Source: Mesostigma viride (Eukaryota > Streptophyta > Mesostigmatophyceae > Mesostigmatales > Mesostigmataceae). Taken from it: a stretch of DNA of 62,000 nucleotides. Where the stretch lies: contig RPFO01000050.1 in NCBI GenBank assembly GCA_009746045.1, forward strand, positions 1,054,381 to 1,116,380, given 5' to 3'. The notes below the pieces were generated by a model. It was not told where the DNA came from. It saw only the letters and a list, made by a program, of their open reading frames with translations, and ran no database searches. This document shows positions 38,108-47,659 of the stretch, in pieces. Each line of letters opens with the position of its first letter. Positions within the stretch are counted from its first letter, which is position 1. The position numbers and the translations under genes were made by a program.

Positions 38108-41100
38108 TGTATGTATGTATGTATGTATGTATGTATGTATGTATGTATGTATGTATGTATGTATGTATGTATGTATGTATGTATGTATGTATGTATGTAT
38201 GTATGTATGTATGTATGTATGTATGTATGTATGTATGTATGTATGTATGTATGTATGTATGTATGTATGTATGTATGTATGTATGTATGTATGTATGTTT
38301 GTTTGTTTGTTTGTTTAATTGCTCAATTAATTGTTTGTTTGGTTGACAGTGCGTAGTCACCACTTTGTCCACTGCACGCCACACTTAACTGCACTTGTCA
38401 CTTCACAATTCCTATTCATTGTGCTGGCGTTTCTTAGACATCTTGCCTGACTGGCTTGCCGCAGGTTAGCTTGCCAGCTAGCCGCATATATTTGATTTAT
38501 CTCTATTAATGCAATGTCATGTGCCCAACCTCTTAGTAGGGATTATTGGTGCTTTTCTAAGCTCAATTACATGCAATTGTGATTAATTGTAAGTAGTAGT
38601 AAACTAATGGAACATGGTAGTGTTGGATTTATGACTTCTTTCATGTAATGCTTGTGCCTCATTTGCAGGCTCACGCTTGGAATGATACACCGACCATGTT
38701 GGACATCATCGAGTGCACCATCAAGCCCTACGTGGAAGCGGTGGGCAACAAGGGCACGCAGTTTCTTCTCTTCCTCGATAACCTTGCATCCCACGTCGAC
38801 AAGGAAGTGCTCGCGGCTTTCTGGAAGTTGAACATCCGGGTCGTCCTGGGCCCACCTGGGCTCACGGACGCCTGGCAGCCCGGTGACCTGCATGTTCAGA
38901 ATGAGGTCAAGAAGGCCACCTACCGCAAGCAGGATGCCTGGCTGCAGGAGGGAGACAACATGGCAGCGTGAGTTTACTTAAGTTAGACCGAGGTCATACG
39001 TTTTTTCCTTCCCCATGTGGATGTCTTTGATTTTGCAGCATGCCCGCCGGCTGGCCTGCCTTTCAATTCCACATGTGTGTGCATTAATTTTGCTACGACT
39101 GATGAGGTAGAATGACCACGCCTTTATTGTGTACTTGTCACAGTACTTACATCATTCTTTCGTTTGCCTTTGCCCCACGTATGGTGCTGCCATCCATGCA
39201 TGCAATTGGGGGACATAGATGGACTGGTGCGGACGGGTTCAAGATGAGTGCGAGGACACGGCGGGTGTTGACGACACAATGGCTGGGGGAGGCCTGGAAA
39301 GAATATCAAGTCGAGCACCAGCAAGTGTTGTGGAGTTCTTTTTTGAAGACAGGCTGCCTCGTGACAGCCAATGGCCACGGGGACAGCGACATCAAGCCTC
39401 AGGGCATGCCGGGATTCACCTTCAAACGCATGGATGCGAGCAAGATCGTGTATGACAAGAGGCTGGTAAGCACTTTCAAGTCACATTATTATGGGACACG
39501 ATAGCGGTTCATTGACAGTATAAAGCACGGAAGGGCGATTTGGTGACAATGCTATGTGCAGGTGTTGGTCTTTTGTGATCACCAACAACAGATGCTTTTA
39601 TATTACTACGCCCAAGCAAGCTGACCCCATTCCGTAACATGAGTCTCTCTACTTGTATTTTGTTGTTGTCATAATAATGTAAAATATGAATGCAGATCAA
39701 CAAGGCCTGCTTCGTGAACCTGGACGACGCACAGGCTGTGCCAGTGGCCGGGGACGGCCAAGATGCCCACGACGATTTCACGCACAAGCTGGGGCACAAC
39801 ATGGATAGCGATGAGTGGTTTTTGAGCTCCGAAGCGCCGCCCCCTGAGCCTGAGCCCGAGCCTGAGCCGGGTGCTGCGGGCCGCTCCAAGATGCGCAAGT
39901 CTTTCAAACGCAATGTAAGTAATATCTGTCGAAGCCTGAGTTTTGACGAGTTCTTAGGGTCATGTGTAGTCACACAGTGGGCGCTGTCGCCATAATTTTT
40001 GCACGCATCATTGGGACAATGAGTGGCACGCAGTGCTGTGTACCAAGTCCAAGGTTAGGTCCACCTGTGTTGGGGGGGTCATATTATTACCCAAGTGCCG
40101 GCCCAGGTAATAACTATAATAATTTTTAAAAACAATAAAAAGAATTACATAGCATGGTACTTCCTTATCAAATAATAATAAACTTCATTAGTAATCATCT
40201 AAGTTAATAATAGTTATTGTTCTTGCATGCTTGGCTGGCTATAAAGAAACTGACCATCAGGCTCATCTATGTACCTCTCAAGCAACCATATAAACTACAT
40301 GCACATAGGTATCCGCAGCACCGTTGCAATTCTGGCCGAACCGTCGACCCTCATTTATTAATTGTTGGTTGGTTGCCTTCAACTTGCCCACACTTACAGG
40401 CTCCGGCCAAGCGTAAGGAACGCGCGACTGCCACGGGTGCCCCCCGCAAACACCCCAAGGGGAGTAAGCGGCCAGCCACGGGTGGCACGGCAGGATCGCG
40501 ACGTGGCGGCAAGGGGAGGGCATCCAAAGCTCCCAAGGCCAGCGGCCCAGCCTCTGAGGAGGAAGAAGAGAAGGGGTCTGAGTCCGAGGCGTTGGAGTAT
40601 GCGCAGGAGCTGCAGAGCCGGCGCAAGAAGAGCGTGGTTGCCAAGGCCAAACAGGTGCACGCTGCCCAGAAGCGCGGCGATCCGCTGCCGGAGATCTCCT
40701 CGGAGGAGGAAGAGGACTGGGTGCCAGGCAATTCCCCCCAAGGCAAGAAGAAGAAGAAGACGAAGCGCGATGAAGTTATGGAGGCAGTGATTGAGATGAG
40801 GCTGGCGGACGAGAGGCGCAAGAGGGATGAAGATGAGGCACGCGAAAAGAAAGCGTCGCGGAAGGGGGGATTGGCGAGGCGGGGTCAGTGAAGGCACCCA
40901 ACAAGGCGGGGGCAAGCAAGAAGGCTGGAGCAGTGAAGGCAACCTGGGACAAGGCCGGATGTGAGGCAGCTGACGTGGTGGGAAGGGGGGGGCAGCCGAC
41001 CAGGTGGGGGCAGCAGGGGTCGGCAACCCAGCCGCGGGAGCACCACCACCAACGGATCAGGCCACCCGCCCAGCCAAGAAAAAGTCCAAGCCTTCTCTCC

Positions 41101-41889
41101 CTCCTCTCGAGCTTCCGCCACAGCGCACAGTGGCAAAGCATGCCGAGGTGCTGACAACGGCGGACTGGGCCAAATACCAGGTTTTCACCTTGTATGGTGA
41201 CGGCCTGACGTACTACGGAAACCCTGACCCACAGGACCCGTATGCAAAGAAGTATGACAACCACTGGCGCATGGTGGTCAAGTAAGTATCGTTGCATGGG
41301 TTGGCTCCAAGATATACTGGACCATTTATGTGACAAGAATGTACACTCTGTATGTAACTCTGCAAACCCATGCCATGTGTGACTAGGTAGCATGCAGTAC
41401 ATATGCATGTCTACCGCACACATGCGACAGGTCACGTCGGCATGATCAAATGGGCCAACATATTAGTAGGCGTATGAGCACACACACATCACACATCACA
41501 CATCACACATCACACATCACCCATCACACATCACGTGTACATCACACGTACATATGCACTGTCACACGCACACGCACCACAACACAGGGACGCACCCCCC
41601 ACACCCCCACACCCCCACACCCCCACCCCCACCGCAACCCCCACCCCCACCACCACCATGTACCGCCGCCGCCGCCGCCACCACCACCACCACAACAACC
41701 ACCACCACCACCACCACCAACATTGTACTTCGCATTTGTAATGCATTATTATGGTGTGTGGTTGTGTGTCTTGGCACGTTTCTTATGTGCAGGTACCCTA
41801 AACAGCATGAGCAGAAGCGCACGGAAAGGGTGAAGCAAACGTTTGTGATCGCTGACTACGGAGTCGCATGGTGCCTTGTTGCGATGTAG
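35847..41889 (+). CDS. Pogo-like DDD transposase, spliced
   Basis: Cuts and pastes the element at TA sites. Proposed exons: 35847-36395, 36825-37376, 38669-38967, 39219-39465, 39696-39914, 40400-41281, 41793-41889; phases match. Exon 1 has a psq-type helix-turn-helix (KRKILDAFHESGLSQRQFC). Exons 1-2 form a CENP-B-like DNA-binding domain (PLVEKEVATEIREYRSKGYM, CSDGFLTKFRLRHGF). Catalytic aspartates lie in WCFDETPATF (about 282), LFLDNLASHV (about 404) and DAWQPGDLHVQNEVK (about 440). Intron 2 uses a GC donor (CAG/gcatgt) and holds the long microsatellites. Exon 6 encodes a Lys/Glu-rich tail with two frame changes near 40880 and in a G run near 40985. A TGTAA poly(A) signal lies at 41945, 56 nt past the stop. 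Start ATG 35847 is the first in frame. Confidence 0.8.
37655..38316. repeat. (TTCC)n and (TATG)n microsatellites in transposase intron 2
   Basis: Pure (TTCC)n for about 398 bp (37655-38052), then (TATG)n 38077-38298 and a short (TTTG)n. Both lie inside one 1.3-kb intron. Confidence 0.95.
41470..41730. repeat. CACATCA, CCCCCA and CCA simple repeats in last transposase intron
   Basis: An ACATCAC array, then CCCCCACA and CACCAC tracts, between the donor at 41282 and acceptor at 41792. Confidence 0.9.
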
Positions 41890-42124
41890 ACTTTTCCCTG
41901 TGGGCCCAACTGCCCTTCATGTTTTTAATATCTGGCCATCATGTTGTAAACGGAGGTATTAGGGTTGCGTCATTAATAATCGCACCCGCCTGCCGTATTT
42001 CTGGCACACCTTGAATAGGCTAGGTAGGGCTTGCCGTGACCTTTCCGGCACAGTTTATATAGCACTGAAACGAGTGCAGACAATATAGCTGAAACTAGCG
42101 CATTATAGGTGTTACACATCCATG

Positions 42125-42390
42125 CCACACAACTCGGTGGGACATGTCCCACCAACCTGTGTTTTGTATGTGTATGAACATGTGTCCCACCTACCTGTAA
42201 ATTTGAAAATTTGCCTGTCCCACCGACCTGAATTTTGAACATGTAACTGTCCCACCACACTGAATTTTGAAAGCTACCCTGTCCCACTTACCTGAATACC
42301 TGAAACATGGCTGTTCCACGTACCTGAACCTGGTGTCTCTCCTAGGTGAAAAGTGTTCCACTCGCGTCCCACCTACGTGAGCTGCCCCTG
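42125..42390. repeat. Right subterminal repeats of the pogo-like element
   Basis: Six or more GTCCCACCNACCTGAATTTT units about 40 bp apart, then the terminal inverted repeat ending GCTGCCCCTG at 42390. Confidence 0.8.
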
Positions 42391-43452
42391 TACCAGATCC
42401 AATGGGCCCTTGGGATTCCTTGATGATGGATTTCGTTGGCCCCTTCCGGAAGACCAAGAATGGCAACAGCATGATTCTGGTTTTCCTGGACCGTTTGACG
42501 CGCATGTGTCACCTGGCACCATGTCCGGCCGAGCTCACGGCCGAGGCTTGCGCTAAGCTATACCTTCACCACGTGTTCAGGTACCACGGACTCAGCCGGC
42601 AATTCATATCGGACCGAGACAAGCTGTTCACGGCCCGCTTCTGGCAGGAGTTCTTTGAATGCCTGGGCACCAATTAAGGTGTCGCTGGGGACGGCATATC
42701 ACAGCTCGTCCTCCCACCTGGTGGAGAGGCTGGACCGCACAGTGCAAGAGACCATGCGCCACTACACCGACGCGGTGGGAAGCAACTGGGAAGAGTTCTT
42801 GGGCTTGGTGGAGTTCTCCCTGAATAACGCCCCCCAGGCAGCTCATGGCTTCACACCATTCTTCCTCAACACGGGCAGGCATCCGCTCACGCCAACTGAC
42901 CTTCTCACAAGCCCAGCCTTAGCAGAAAAGTCGGTCCGGCGAGACACCCTCGAAGGGGTGGAGAGGCTGCTGGTCCAGATGCGCCAGGCCCATGACACTA
43001 GTGCGGTCAAGGGCTACCGGGCCGCCGCCGAGCGCTATATGGCGAGGACTGCTGGCCGCCTAGATGCGCGCACGCCGGCCATCGAGGTGGGCGACTGGGT
43101 ACTGGTGGAAGGCCCCCGCCTAGGACGTTTCTCTGAGAAGGTAGAGGGTGAGCTCAAGACAAAGCTCCGTCCTATGTTCCTGGGGCCACACAAGGTTCTG
43201 GAGAAGTTTGGAGATGTGATGTTCAAGGTGGACATCCCGAGCTCCTGGAACACTTCCTCCAACTTCCATCGAGACCAGCTCAAGTTATACCACCAGAACT
43301 CCATCCAAGGTCGGCTCAACCCGCCGGCCCCTGTCGAGTACAACCCCGAGACTGGAGAACAGGAAGACGAGGTGGCCGAGATCGTGGACCACCGGGACAT
43401 CAAGCGTGGGAGAGATGCTTCCACAGCAGCCCGACAGCGAGGATCGAGCTAG
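42391..43452 (+). pseudogene. Gypsy Pol: integrase core to C-terminus (continuation)
   Basis: Resumes the codon broken at 32772: PQTL joins PDPMGPWDSLMMDFVGPF, as in the second gypsy element (RTLPDPIMPWDSIMMDFVG). Integrase acidic residues lie in MMDFVGPF and FISDRDKLFTARF, and in HLVERLDRTVQETM after a frameshift near 42675. A GPY/F-type region follows (GDWVLVEGPRLGRFSEK, LRPMFLGPHKV). The chromodomain start is present (DEVAEIVDHRDIKRGR), but its core is missing and a stop follows at 43450. The next 60 bp in another frame read SLFADNVDL, like the tail of the second gypsy. Confidence 0.85.
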
Positions 43453-43806
43453 AGATATCGTTGTTCGCTGACAACGTTGACTTGAGGATGGACATGGACA
43501 TGAACGTCCCGCAGCCATTGGCGGAGCTTAGACTCCTGACCAACGCCAGGTGCAAACAGGGCCGACTCGGCGAACGGGCGGTTCTGTCACACCTGCGGTG
43601 ACACCGATCCAACAATGGGACGGTGATGCCGTGCGAACCATTCGGACCCAGGGAACGGGGGGAATGACGGTTCTTGTCGGGACGGGACCGACCCGGCGAA
43701 CGGGCGGCTCGACCGACCTGACTAAGCTCGATTCCGAGGATATTGAGCGCAACCGGAAACGGCCCCAAGTGGAACCGGATGCCCAGCGAGAAGTTAGACG
43801 TCGCGC
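43453..43806. other. Spacer between gypsy pol and accessory ORF
   Basis: Contains two copies of a ggcgaacgggcgg word (about 43570 and 43693) set in similar flanks. No gene called; the frame 43550-44002 overlaps the accessory ORF and lacks family features. Confidence 0.35.
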
Positions 43807-44784
43807 ATGTACGAACGAGGTGTCGGCGGGCAGCGTCTCCGCGGATTCCCAGAGTCCGCGCCGAGAAGCGCGAACTTACTCCGAGCGGGTGGCCCGCGTG
43901 GAGACGTCCCGCGCCCATATACCAGAGAGGCGTGGCCCGATACCAGCGGTGGGCTTTATACCTCCCGGGCAGGGGTCTTTGATAGTACGGGCGGTGGCTT
44001 GACCGGCGCCATGGACGGTGGGCGCTTACGTCAGCGCGTTTCCCGGCCCATAACGAGTACGCCCCTTATACGCGAGTTTCGGGGTGTTCCCGTCTACATT
44101 GACCTCCCACCATCGCCGTTCGTGGCCGTCGACAGCGCGGACTATCACCGACCGCAACCGCTGCACTTTGAGGCAGGAACTCATGCGTATGTGGAGCGAG
44201 GCTCCATGCGCGAGCTAATCTGCGTCGACTTGCACCCAGGGAGGGCGGCCCCGCGACCCCAGGACTGCCTCGAATCGACGCCAGAGGGTTCTGGTACGCG
44301 ATACGGCCCTAAGCGGGAGCTGCCGAAATACATGGTAGATGGTAAACCTCAAAAGGTTGACTGTCCCAAGTATGCTCCGTGCCAGGGAGAGGCATTCCTC
44401 GACTGGGTTGTGCCCAACTTTGTGAGGGCTCCGGGCTTTCGCTTCAACGCTCTCCAGGTGCGCGTCGTAGTGTTGACCATGGCGGGAGGTTTCTTTGAGG
44501 AGATTGGATGTGGGGTTATTGATTGGAACGCGGGCACAATCATGTTCACGCACCCGCAATACCTGGCGGCATTCATGTCGTACTGGCCCACCGGGACGTG
44601 GGTAGACCTCGCTCAAACGCGCACCAGCGTGAACGAATACCAGCTCGCATACAATGCGGATCACCTCGCTAACCCCGGGAAGATCCTCGAGGAAATTGGT
44701 GAGCAGGGTCGCCAGGTACTTCACGAGTATCGCCAACGGAAGGTGCGGTCGGGAGGGGTGGGCCCCAGCATTGGAGGAATGTGA
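43807..44784 (+). CDS. Gypsy accessory ORF (copy B), undescribed domain
   Basis: 325 codons between pol and the next LTR. The first 75 codons are Arg/Gly-rich and may be untranslated; ATG 44011 (MDGGRLRQRV) is an alternative start. Recognisable blocks are IREFRGVPVYIDLPPSPF, CPKYAPCQGEAFLDWVVPNF, FRFNALQVRVVVLTMAGGFF and GCGVIDWNAGTIMFTHPQYL, then AAFMSYWPTGTWVDLAQ. The last three align with minus-strand ORFs at 45849-46193 and 17626-18420. There is no signal peptide or membrane segment, so it is not an envelope-like protein. Function not recognised. Its place after pol is that of accessory genes in some gypsy elements. Confidence 0.6.
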   Translation: MYERGVGGQRLRGFPESAPRSANLLRAGGPRGDVPRPYTREAWPDTSGGLYTSRAGVFDSTGGGLTGAMDGGRLRQRVSRPITSTPLIREFRGVPVYIDLPPSPFVAVDSADYHRPQPLHFEAGTHAYVERGSMRELICVDLHPGRAAPRPQDCLESTPEGSGTRYGPKRELPKYMVDGKPQKVDCPKYAPCQGEAFLDWVVPNFVRAPGFRFNALQVRVVVLTMAGGFFEEIGCGVIDWNAGTIMFTHPQYLAAFMSYWPTGTWVDLAQTRTSVNEYQLAYNADHLANPGKILEEIGEQGRQVLHEYRQRKVRSGGVGPSIGGM

Positions 44785-44911
44785 GGGTCGCGACCTCCTC
44801 ATGGATGGATTGCAACGGGATGACGACAGCATCCCATCGGCTATCAAGGAATTGTCTTTGTGTGGCAACGCCGGGGAGAATTGGCTTTACTAACCCGCTG
44901 GCGAACAGGGG

Positions 44912-45475
44912 TGTTACGTCTCAAACCTCTACCGCCACCTCTACCTCTACCTAGCTGGCCTAATGCTACCTAAACTAGTAAGGCCGCCTCTAGTTAAACC
45001 CCTAGCGAAAGACGAACGAGACGATCCTGATCTCAGTGCATTTACGTAAGTACTACTGTAATACGCCATAAGCCATTTACACAAACCCGTTTACTCCAGG
45101 AATAGAGGAATTAAGGAAACACAACTACACTGCCATGACCCAAGCTAATATGTGTTAACTCATTTAACACACGCCGAGTGCCCACACAAGGAGTGGAACG
45201 TGCATAAATGGTCACCAACGGTCCAACAAGCTCGGGCCGACCTGGCCCTCGCCTACAGAACCACAGGCAGATGCACGCCGGTCCACTACATTCTACCAAA
45301 GGATAAGGACTACTAATAAAGTACGCGGCGCGGCGCCCAAAAGCACCCAATGTACCACGGTACTGTTACGAGGACAATAGTGTCCCAGTTGGAACTACAC
45401 GTAAACCTAGGAACAACCGAGGCAAAGGACCTAATTTACGTCCGTAACTACAACGAATTGTTACGCGACGTAACA
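44912..45475 (-). repeat. LTR of a second minus-strand element
   Basis: 564 bp with ends TGTTACG...CGTAACA. On its right a polypurine tract (GTGGGGGGGGAGG on the minus strand) marks it as a 3' LTR. On the minus strand it starts TGTTACGTCGCGTAACAATT, the same small-hairpin layout as the LTRs at 16746 and 19169. A GTACGCGGCGCGGCGC word is shared with the left LTR (17200). It abuts the plus-strand gypsy element. Confidence 0.65.
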
Positions 45476-45848
45476 CCTCCCCCCCCACAAAAGGTAGGGA
45501 GCCCTCTCCCTACGCACAGGGAGGAAAGTAAAGGGGTAGGAAAAACCTAATGCACCCAGCACACACCAACACAATCGATAGGACATCCAAGATACAAAGC
45601 ACCAATAGTTCACACGGTCTCCACCACCACGCCGGGTGGTGTAGGGTTAGCCAGCACCAAGCCTGGTGGGAGGTTCCCCTAACTGCCTGGAACGGAGTCC
45701 TTGCCGGGGGGGACGGCACTGGGCAGGACACACAGAGTAAACAAATCAGTACCAAGGACCAAGAACAGCCAATCAACTGGCCAGAATATGAGGGCGACTC
45801 TATATACCGGAGGGACAACACCCTCAGGTCGGGCCTAAGGCCCTCTAT

Positions 45849-46193
45849 CTAGTTGCCATCCGTCTGGTAGGTGCCACGAGAGGCCAGCAGAACATCCAGG
45901 TACGCCTGGTAGTGGGCCACATCATCGACATTGTCATGCCTGTCTACAGTGAGGAAAACATCGGCCCACACACCATCAGGAAAAAGGCCCAGAAAGGCCC
46001 AGTAATACCTATGCTGCGTGAGAACGACCTGGCCACGGGCCCAGTCCAGGAAACCACAGGCAAAGAGGCGAAGGAAAGGCTCTACCGCGATCAAACAGAG
46101 AGCCCGCAGGAGTAGGCGATGGTACCGGATCCGAGGGCGCAAACCCGTCGGGAAGAACAGATCTACCAGGGGCTCCACGTTAGACGGCCACAT
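45849..46193 (-). CDS. LTR-element accessory ORF (copy C)
   Basis: 114 codons directly upstream of the 3' LTR. Reads GLRPRIRYHRLLLRALCLIA, ACGFLDWARGQVVLTQHRYY, then WAFLGLFPDGVWADVFL. This aligns residue by residue with copy B (FRFNALQVRVVVLTMAGGFF, CGVIDWNAGTIMFT, YLAAFMSYWPTGTWVDL) and copy A. It is shorter than copy B, so the N-terminus may lie in the broken region to its right. Function unknown. Confidence 0.55.
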   Translation of the reverse strand: MWPSNVEPLVDLFFPTGLRPRIRYHRLLLRALCLIAVEPFLRLFACGFLDWARGQVVLTQHRYYWAFLGLFPDGVWADVFLTVDRHDNVDDVAHYQAYLDVLLASRGTYQTDGN

Positions 46194-46380
46194 CCGGATG
46201 TGCCATTACAATTCGTTCAAGTGGCCCGCCGGAGCGGCTGTACAATTTTTCCCAGTGAGCGCGCTGCCAAGTGTACTTGTGGGCAAATTTTTAGGTGCCC
46301 CGTCACTTCGAGGTACTAAAAATTAGGCTACGGTACGAATTCAGCGAATTTCAGCGAATTTTCAGTCGAACCAAAGGAAG

Positions 46381-46873
46381 TGACGCCAACTACCAAAAAG
46401 TTTCCGTTACGAATTTTCAGCCCAACACTCGCGCAAAATGAAGTGACGGCAACTACCAAAACGTTTCCGTTACGAATTTTCACTCCCACACGTTTGCACA
46501 AGAGGAAGTGACGGCAACTGCCAAAAAGTTTCCGTTACGAATTTTCAGTCCCACACTTCGCGCAAATTTTAGTAGGGCTGCACGCAAGCTACCTTTCAAA
46601 ATTTTGCGCTAGTATGGAACGCATTTCATTCGTCTGGAGGAACGCTGCCCGCCAACTACCCCCGTTCAGAATGTTCCGCCGAAATTTACTTGAGATTTGG
46701 AAATCTGAACGTGCGCGCAAATTTTAGTAGGGCTGCACGCAAGCTACCTTTCAAAATTTTGCGCAAGTATGGAACGCAATTCATTCGTCCGGAGGAATGC
46801 TGCTCGTCAACTGCCCCCGTTCAGAAAGTTGCGCCGAACTTTACTTGAGATTTGGAAATCTGAACGTGCGGTT
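46381..46873. repeat. 63-bp and 156-bp tandem repeats
   Basis: Three 63-64-bp units carrying TTTCCGTTACGAATTTTCA (from about 46381, 46444 and 46508), then two 156-bp units starting GCGCAAATTTTAGTAGGGCT at about 46559 and 46715. They lie in the non-coding middle of the minus-strand element. Confidence 0.8.
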
Positions 46874-47156
46874 GGAGTTTCGCGGGGAAACCCAAGTTCC
46901 CTAGTAATTCACCAATGACGCGCTTCGAACACTTGCCCGCTAAAACCTAAGCAGCCGCTCCGGCTGGCCACTTAAACGAAACTTGATGCGAACCTCACGG
47001 GAGCGCCACCGTCGCGCGCACTGTCGCGACCCGAACGTCTCTAGGTAGTCGCTAGCCCGAGGAGGGGGATGGCCACGGGAGTCCAGACCCTGGCCAGGGA
47101 TGGGCGCAGGATGACGGGCATCCCACTCCAGGATGGGCTGGAGAACCGTATTATCG

Positions 47157-47364
47157 TATTATAAATAGTGACGGAACCTTTTTTGCCACTTGGCAATTAG
47201 GTCCGTCACTATTTATCCGGCGAAAACCACTCGCCGGCATCAATTCCGCGCCACGTTCACGTGAACTTAACGCGGAATAGATGCCGGCGAGTGGTTTTCG
47301 CCGGATAAATAGTGACGGACCTAATTGCCAAGTGGCAAAAAAGGTTCCGTCACTATTTATAATA
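47157..47364. mobile_element. Fold-back MITE with hairpins inside each arm
   Basis: A 208-bp almost perfect palindrome. Each arm starts TATTATAAATAGTGACGG and contains an inner inverted copy of the same word (CCGTCACTATTTA near 47202), around TTGCCACTTGGCAA. So each arm is itself a small terminal-inverted-repeat unit of about 57 bp. The centre GTTCACGTGAAC is also palindromic. A TA-type target duplication is possible but not certain. Confidence 0.75.
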
Positions 47365-47369
47365 ACTGT

Positions 47370-47561
47370 GCTGTACGTAGCACCCGGCACCGCAGGAAAC
47401 TCTACCGTAAGGGCATCCGAAGCCATAATGCCCAGAGGCGGAGGGTAAGCCCACTGGAACCCACCGTAGGTGTCCAAGTCGTTGTGACGCCTAGCCCAGC
47501 GATACAGAACGCGCCGAACCAGGGTCTCACCTTGGAACACCGGATCAGCTAAAATAACCAT
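47370..47561 (-). pseudogene. Short ORF cut by the fold-back MITE
   Basis: Starts MVILADPVFQGETLVRRVLY and continues RWARRHNDLDTYGGFQWAYP to VPGAT, where the palindrome begins. It sits between the gag-like ORF and the accessory ORF and may be the N-terminal part of the latter. No family recognised. Confidence 0.35.
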
Positions 47562-47659
47562 GTCGAAAGGAGGCCGATCAGTCTCAATGGGTAGGCCACG
47601 GTCCCGCGGCGCCCGACACTGACCTGGGAGAACCCGTAGGACATGGACGAAATGGCCAG

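Larger units (their letters stand above)
32773..42390 (+). mobile_element. Pogo-like (Tc1/mariner superfamily) DNA transposon, 9.6 kb
   Basis: Ends are inverted repeats beginning CAGGGGCAGCTCACGTAGG, identical for 22 bp. They are flanked by TA on both sides (32771-32772, 42391-42392), and removing the element with one TA restores the gypsy integrase codon frame. TA duplication, CAG ends and a CENP-B-like plus DDD transposase agree on the pogo branch. The element also has subterminal GTCCCACC repeats, an internal 60-bp array, a minus-strand acidic ORF and several simple repeats. At 9.6 kb it is far larger than typical pogo elements. Confidence 0.88.
19169..44911 (+). mobile_element. Ty3/gypsy element with nested copia and pogo-like insertions
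   Basis: Composite layout: 5' LTR 19169-19542 plus 25882-26174 (667 bp once the copia insertion is removed), leader with a hybrid-binding-domain ORF, gag from 27494, pol from about 29618 to 43452, and an accessory ORF 43807-44784. The integrase gene is interrupted by the 9.6-kb DNA transposon at 32773-42390. A matching 3' LTR was not found; the element abuts the opposite-strand LTR at 44912. Gag and pol carry several frameshifts, so it is inactive. Linking this LTR to this gag-pol is an inference from position and a TGGATCGGAGG primer-site-like word at 26176. Confidence 0.6.

Noticed and set aside
37633-38384. Open frames of about 240 codons on both strands
   Set aside because: Translation of (TTCC)n and (TATG)n microsatellites inside an intron.
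44912-45475. 3' LTR of the plus-strand gypsy element
   Set aside because: The polypurine tract is on the right side and the small terminal hairpin reads from the right, so this LTR belongs to the minus-strand element.
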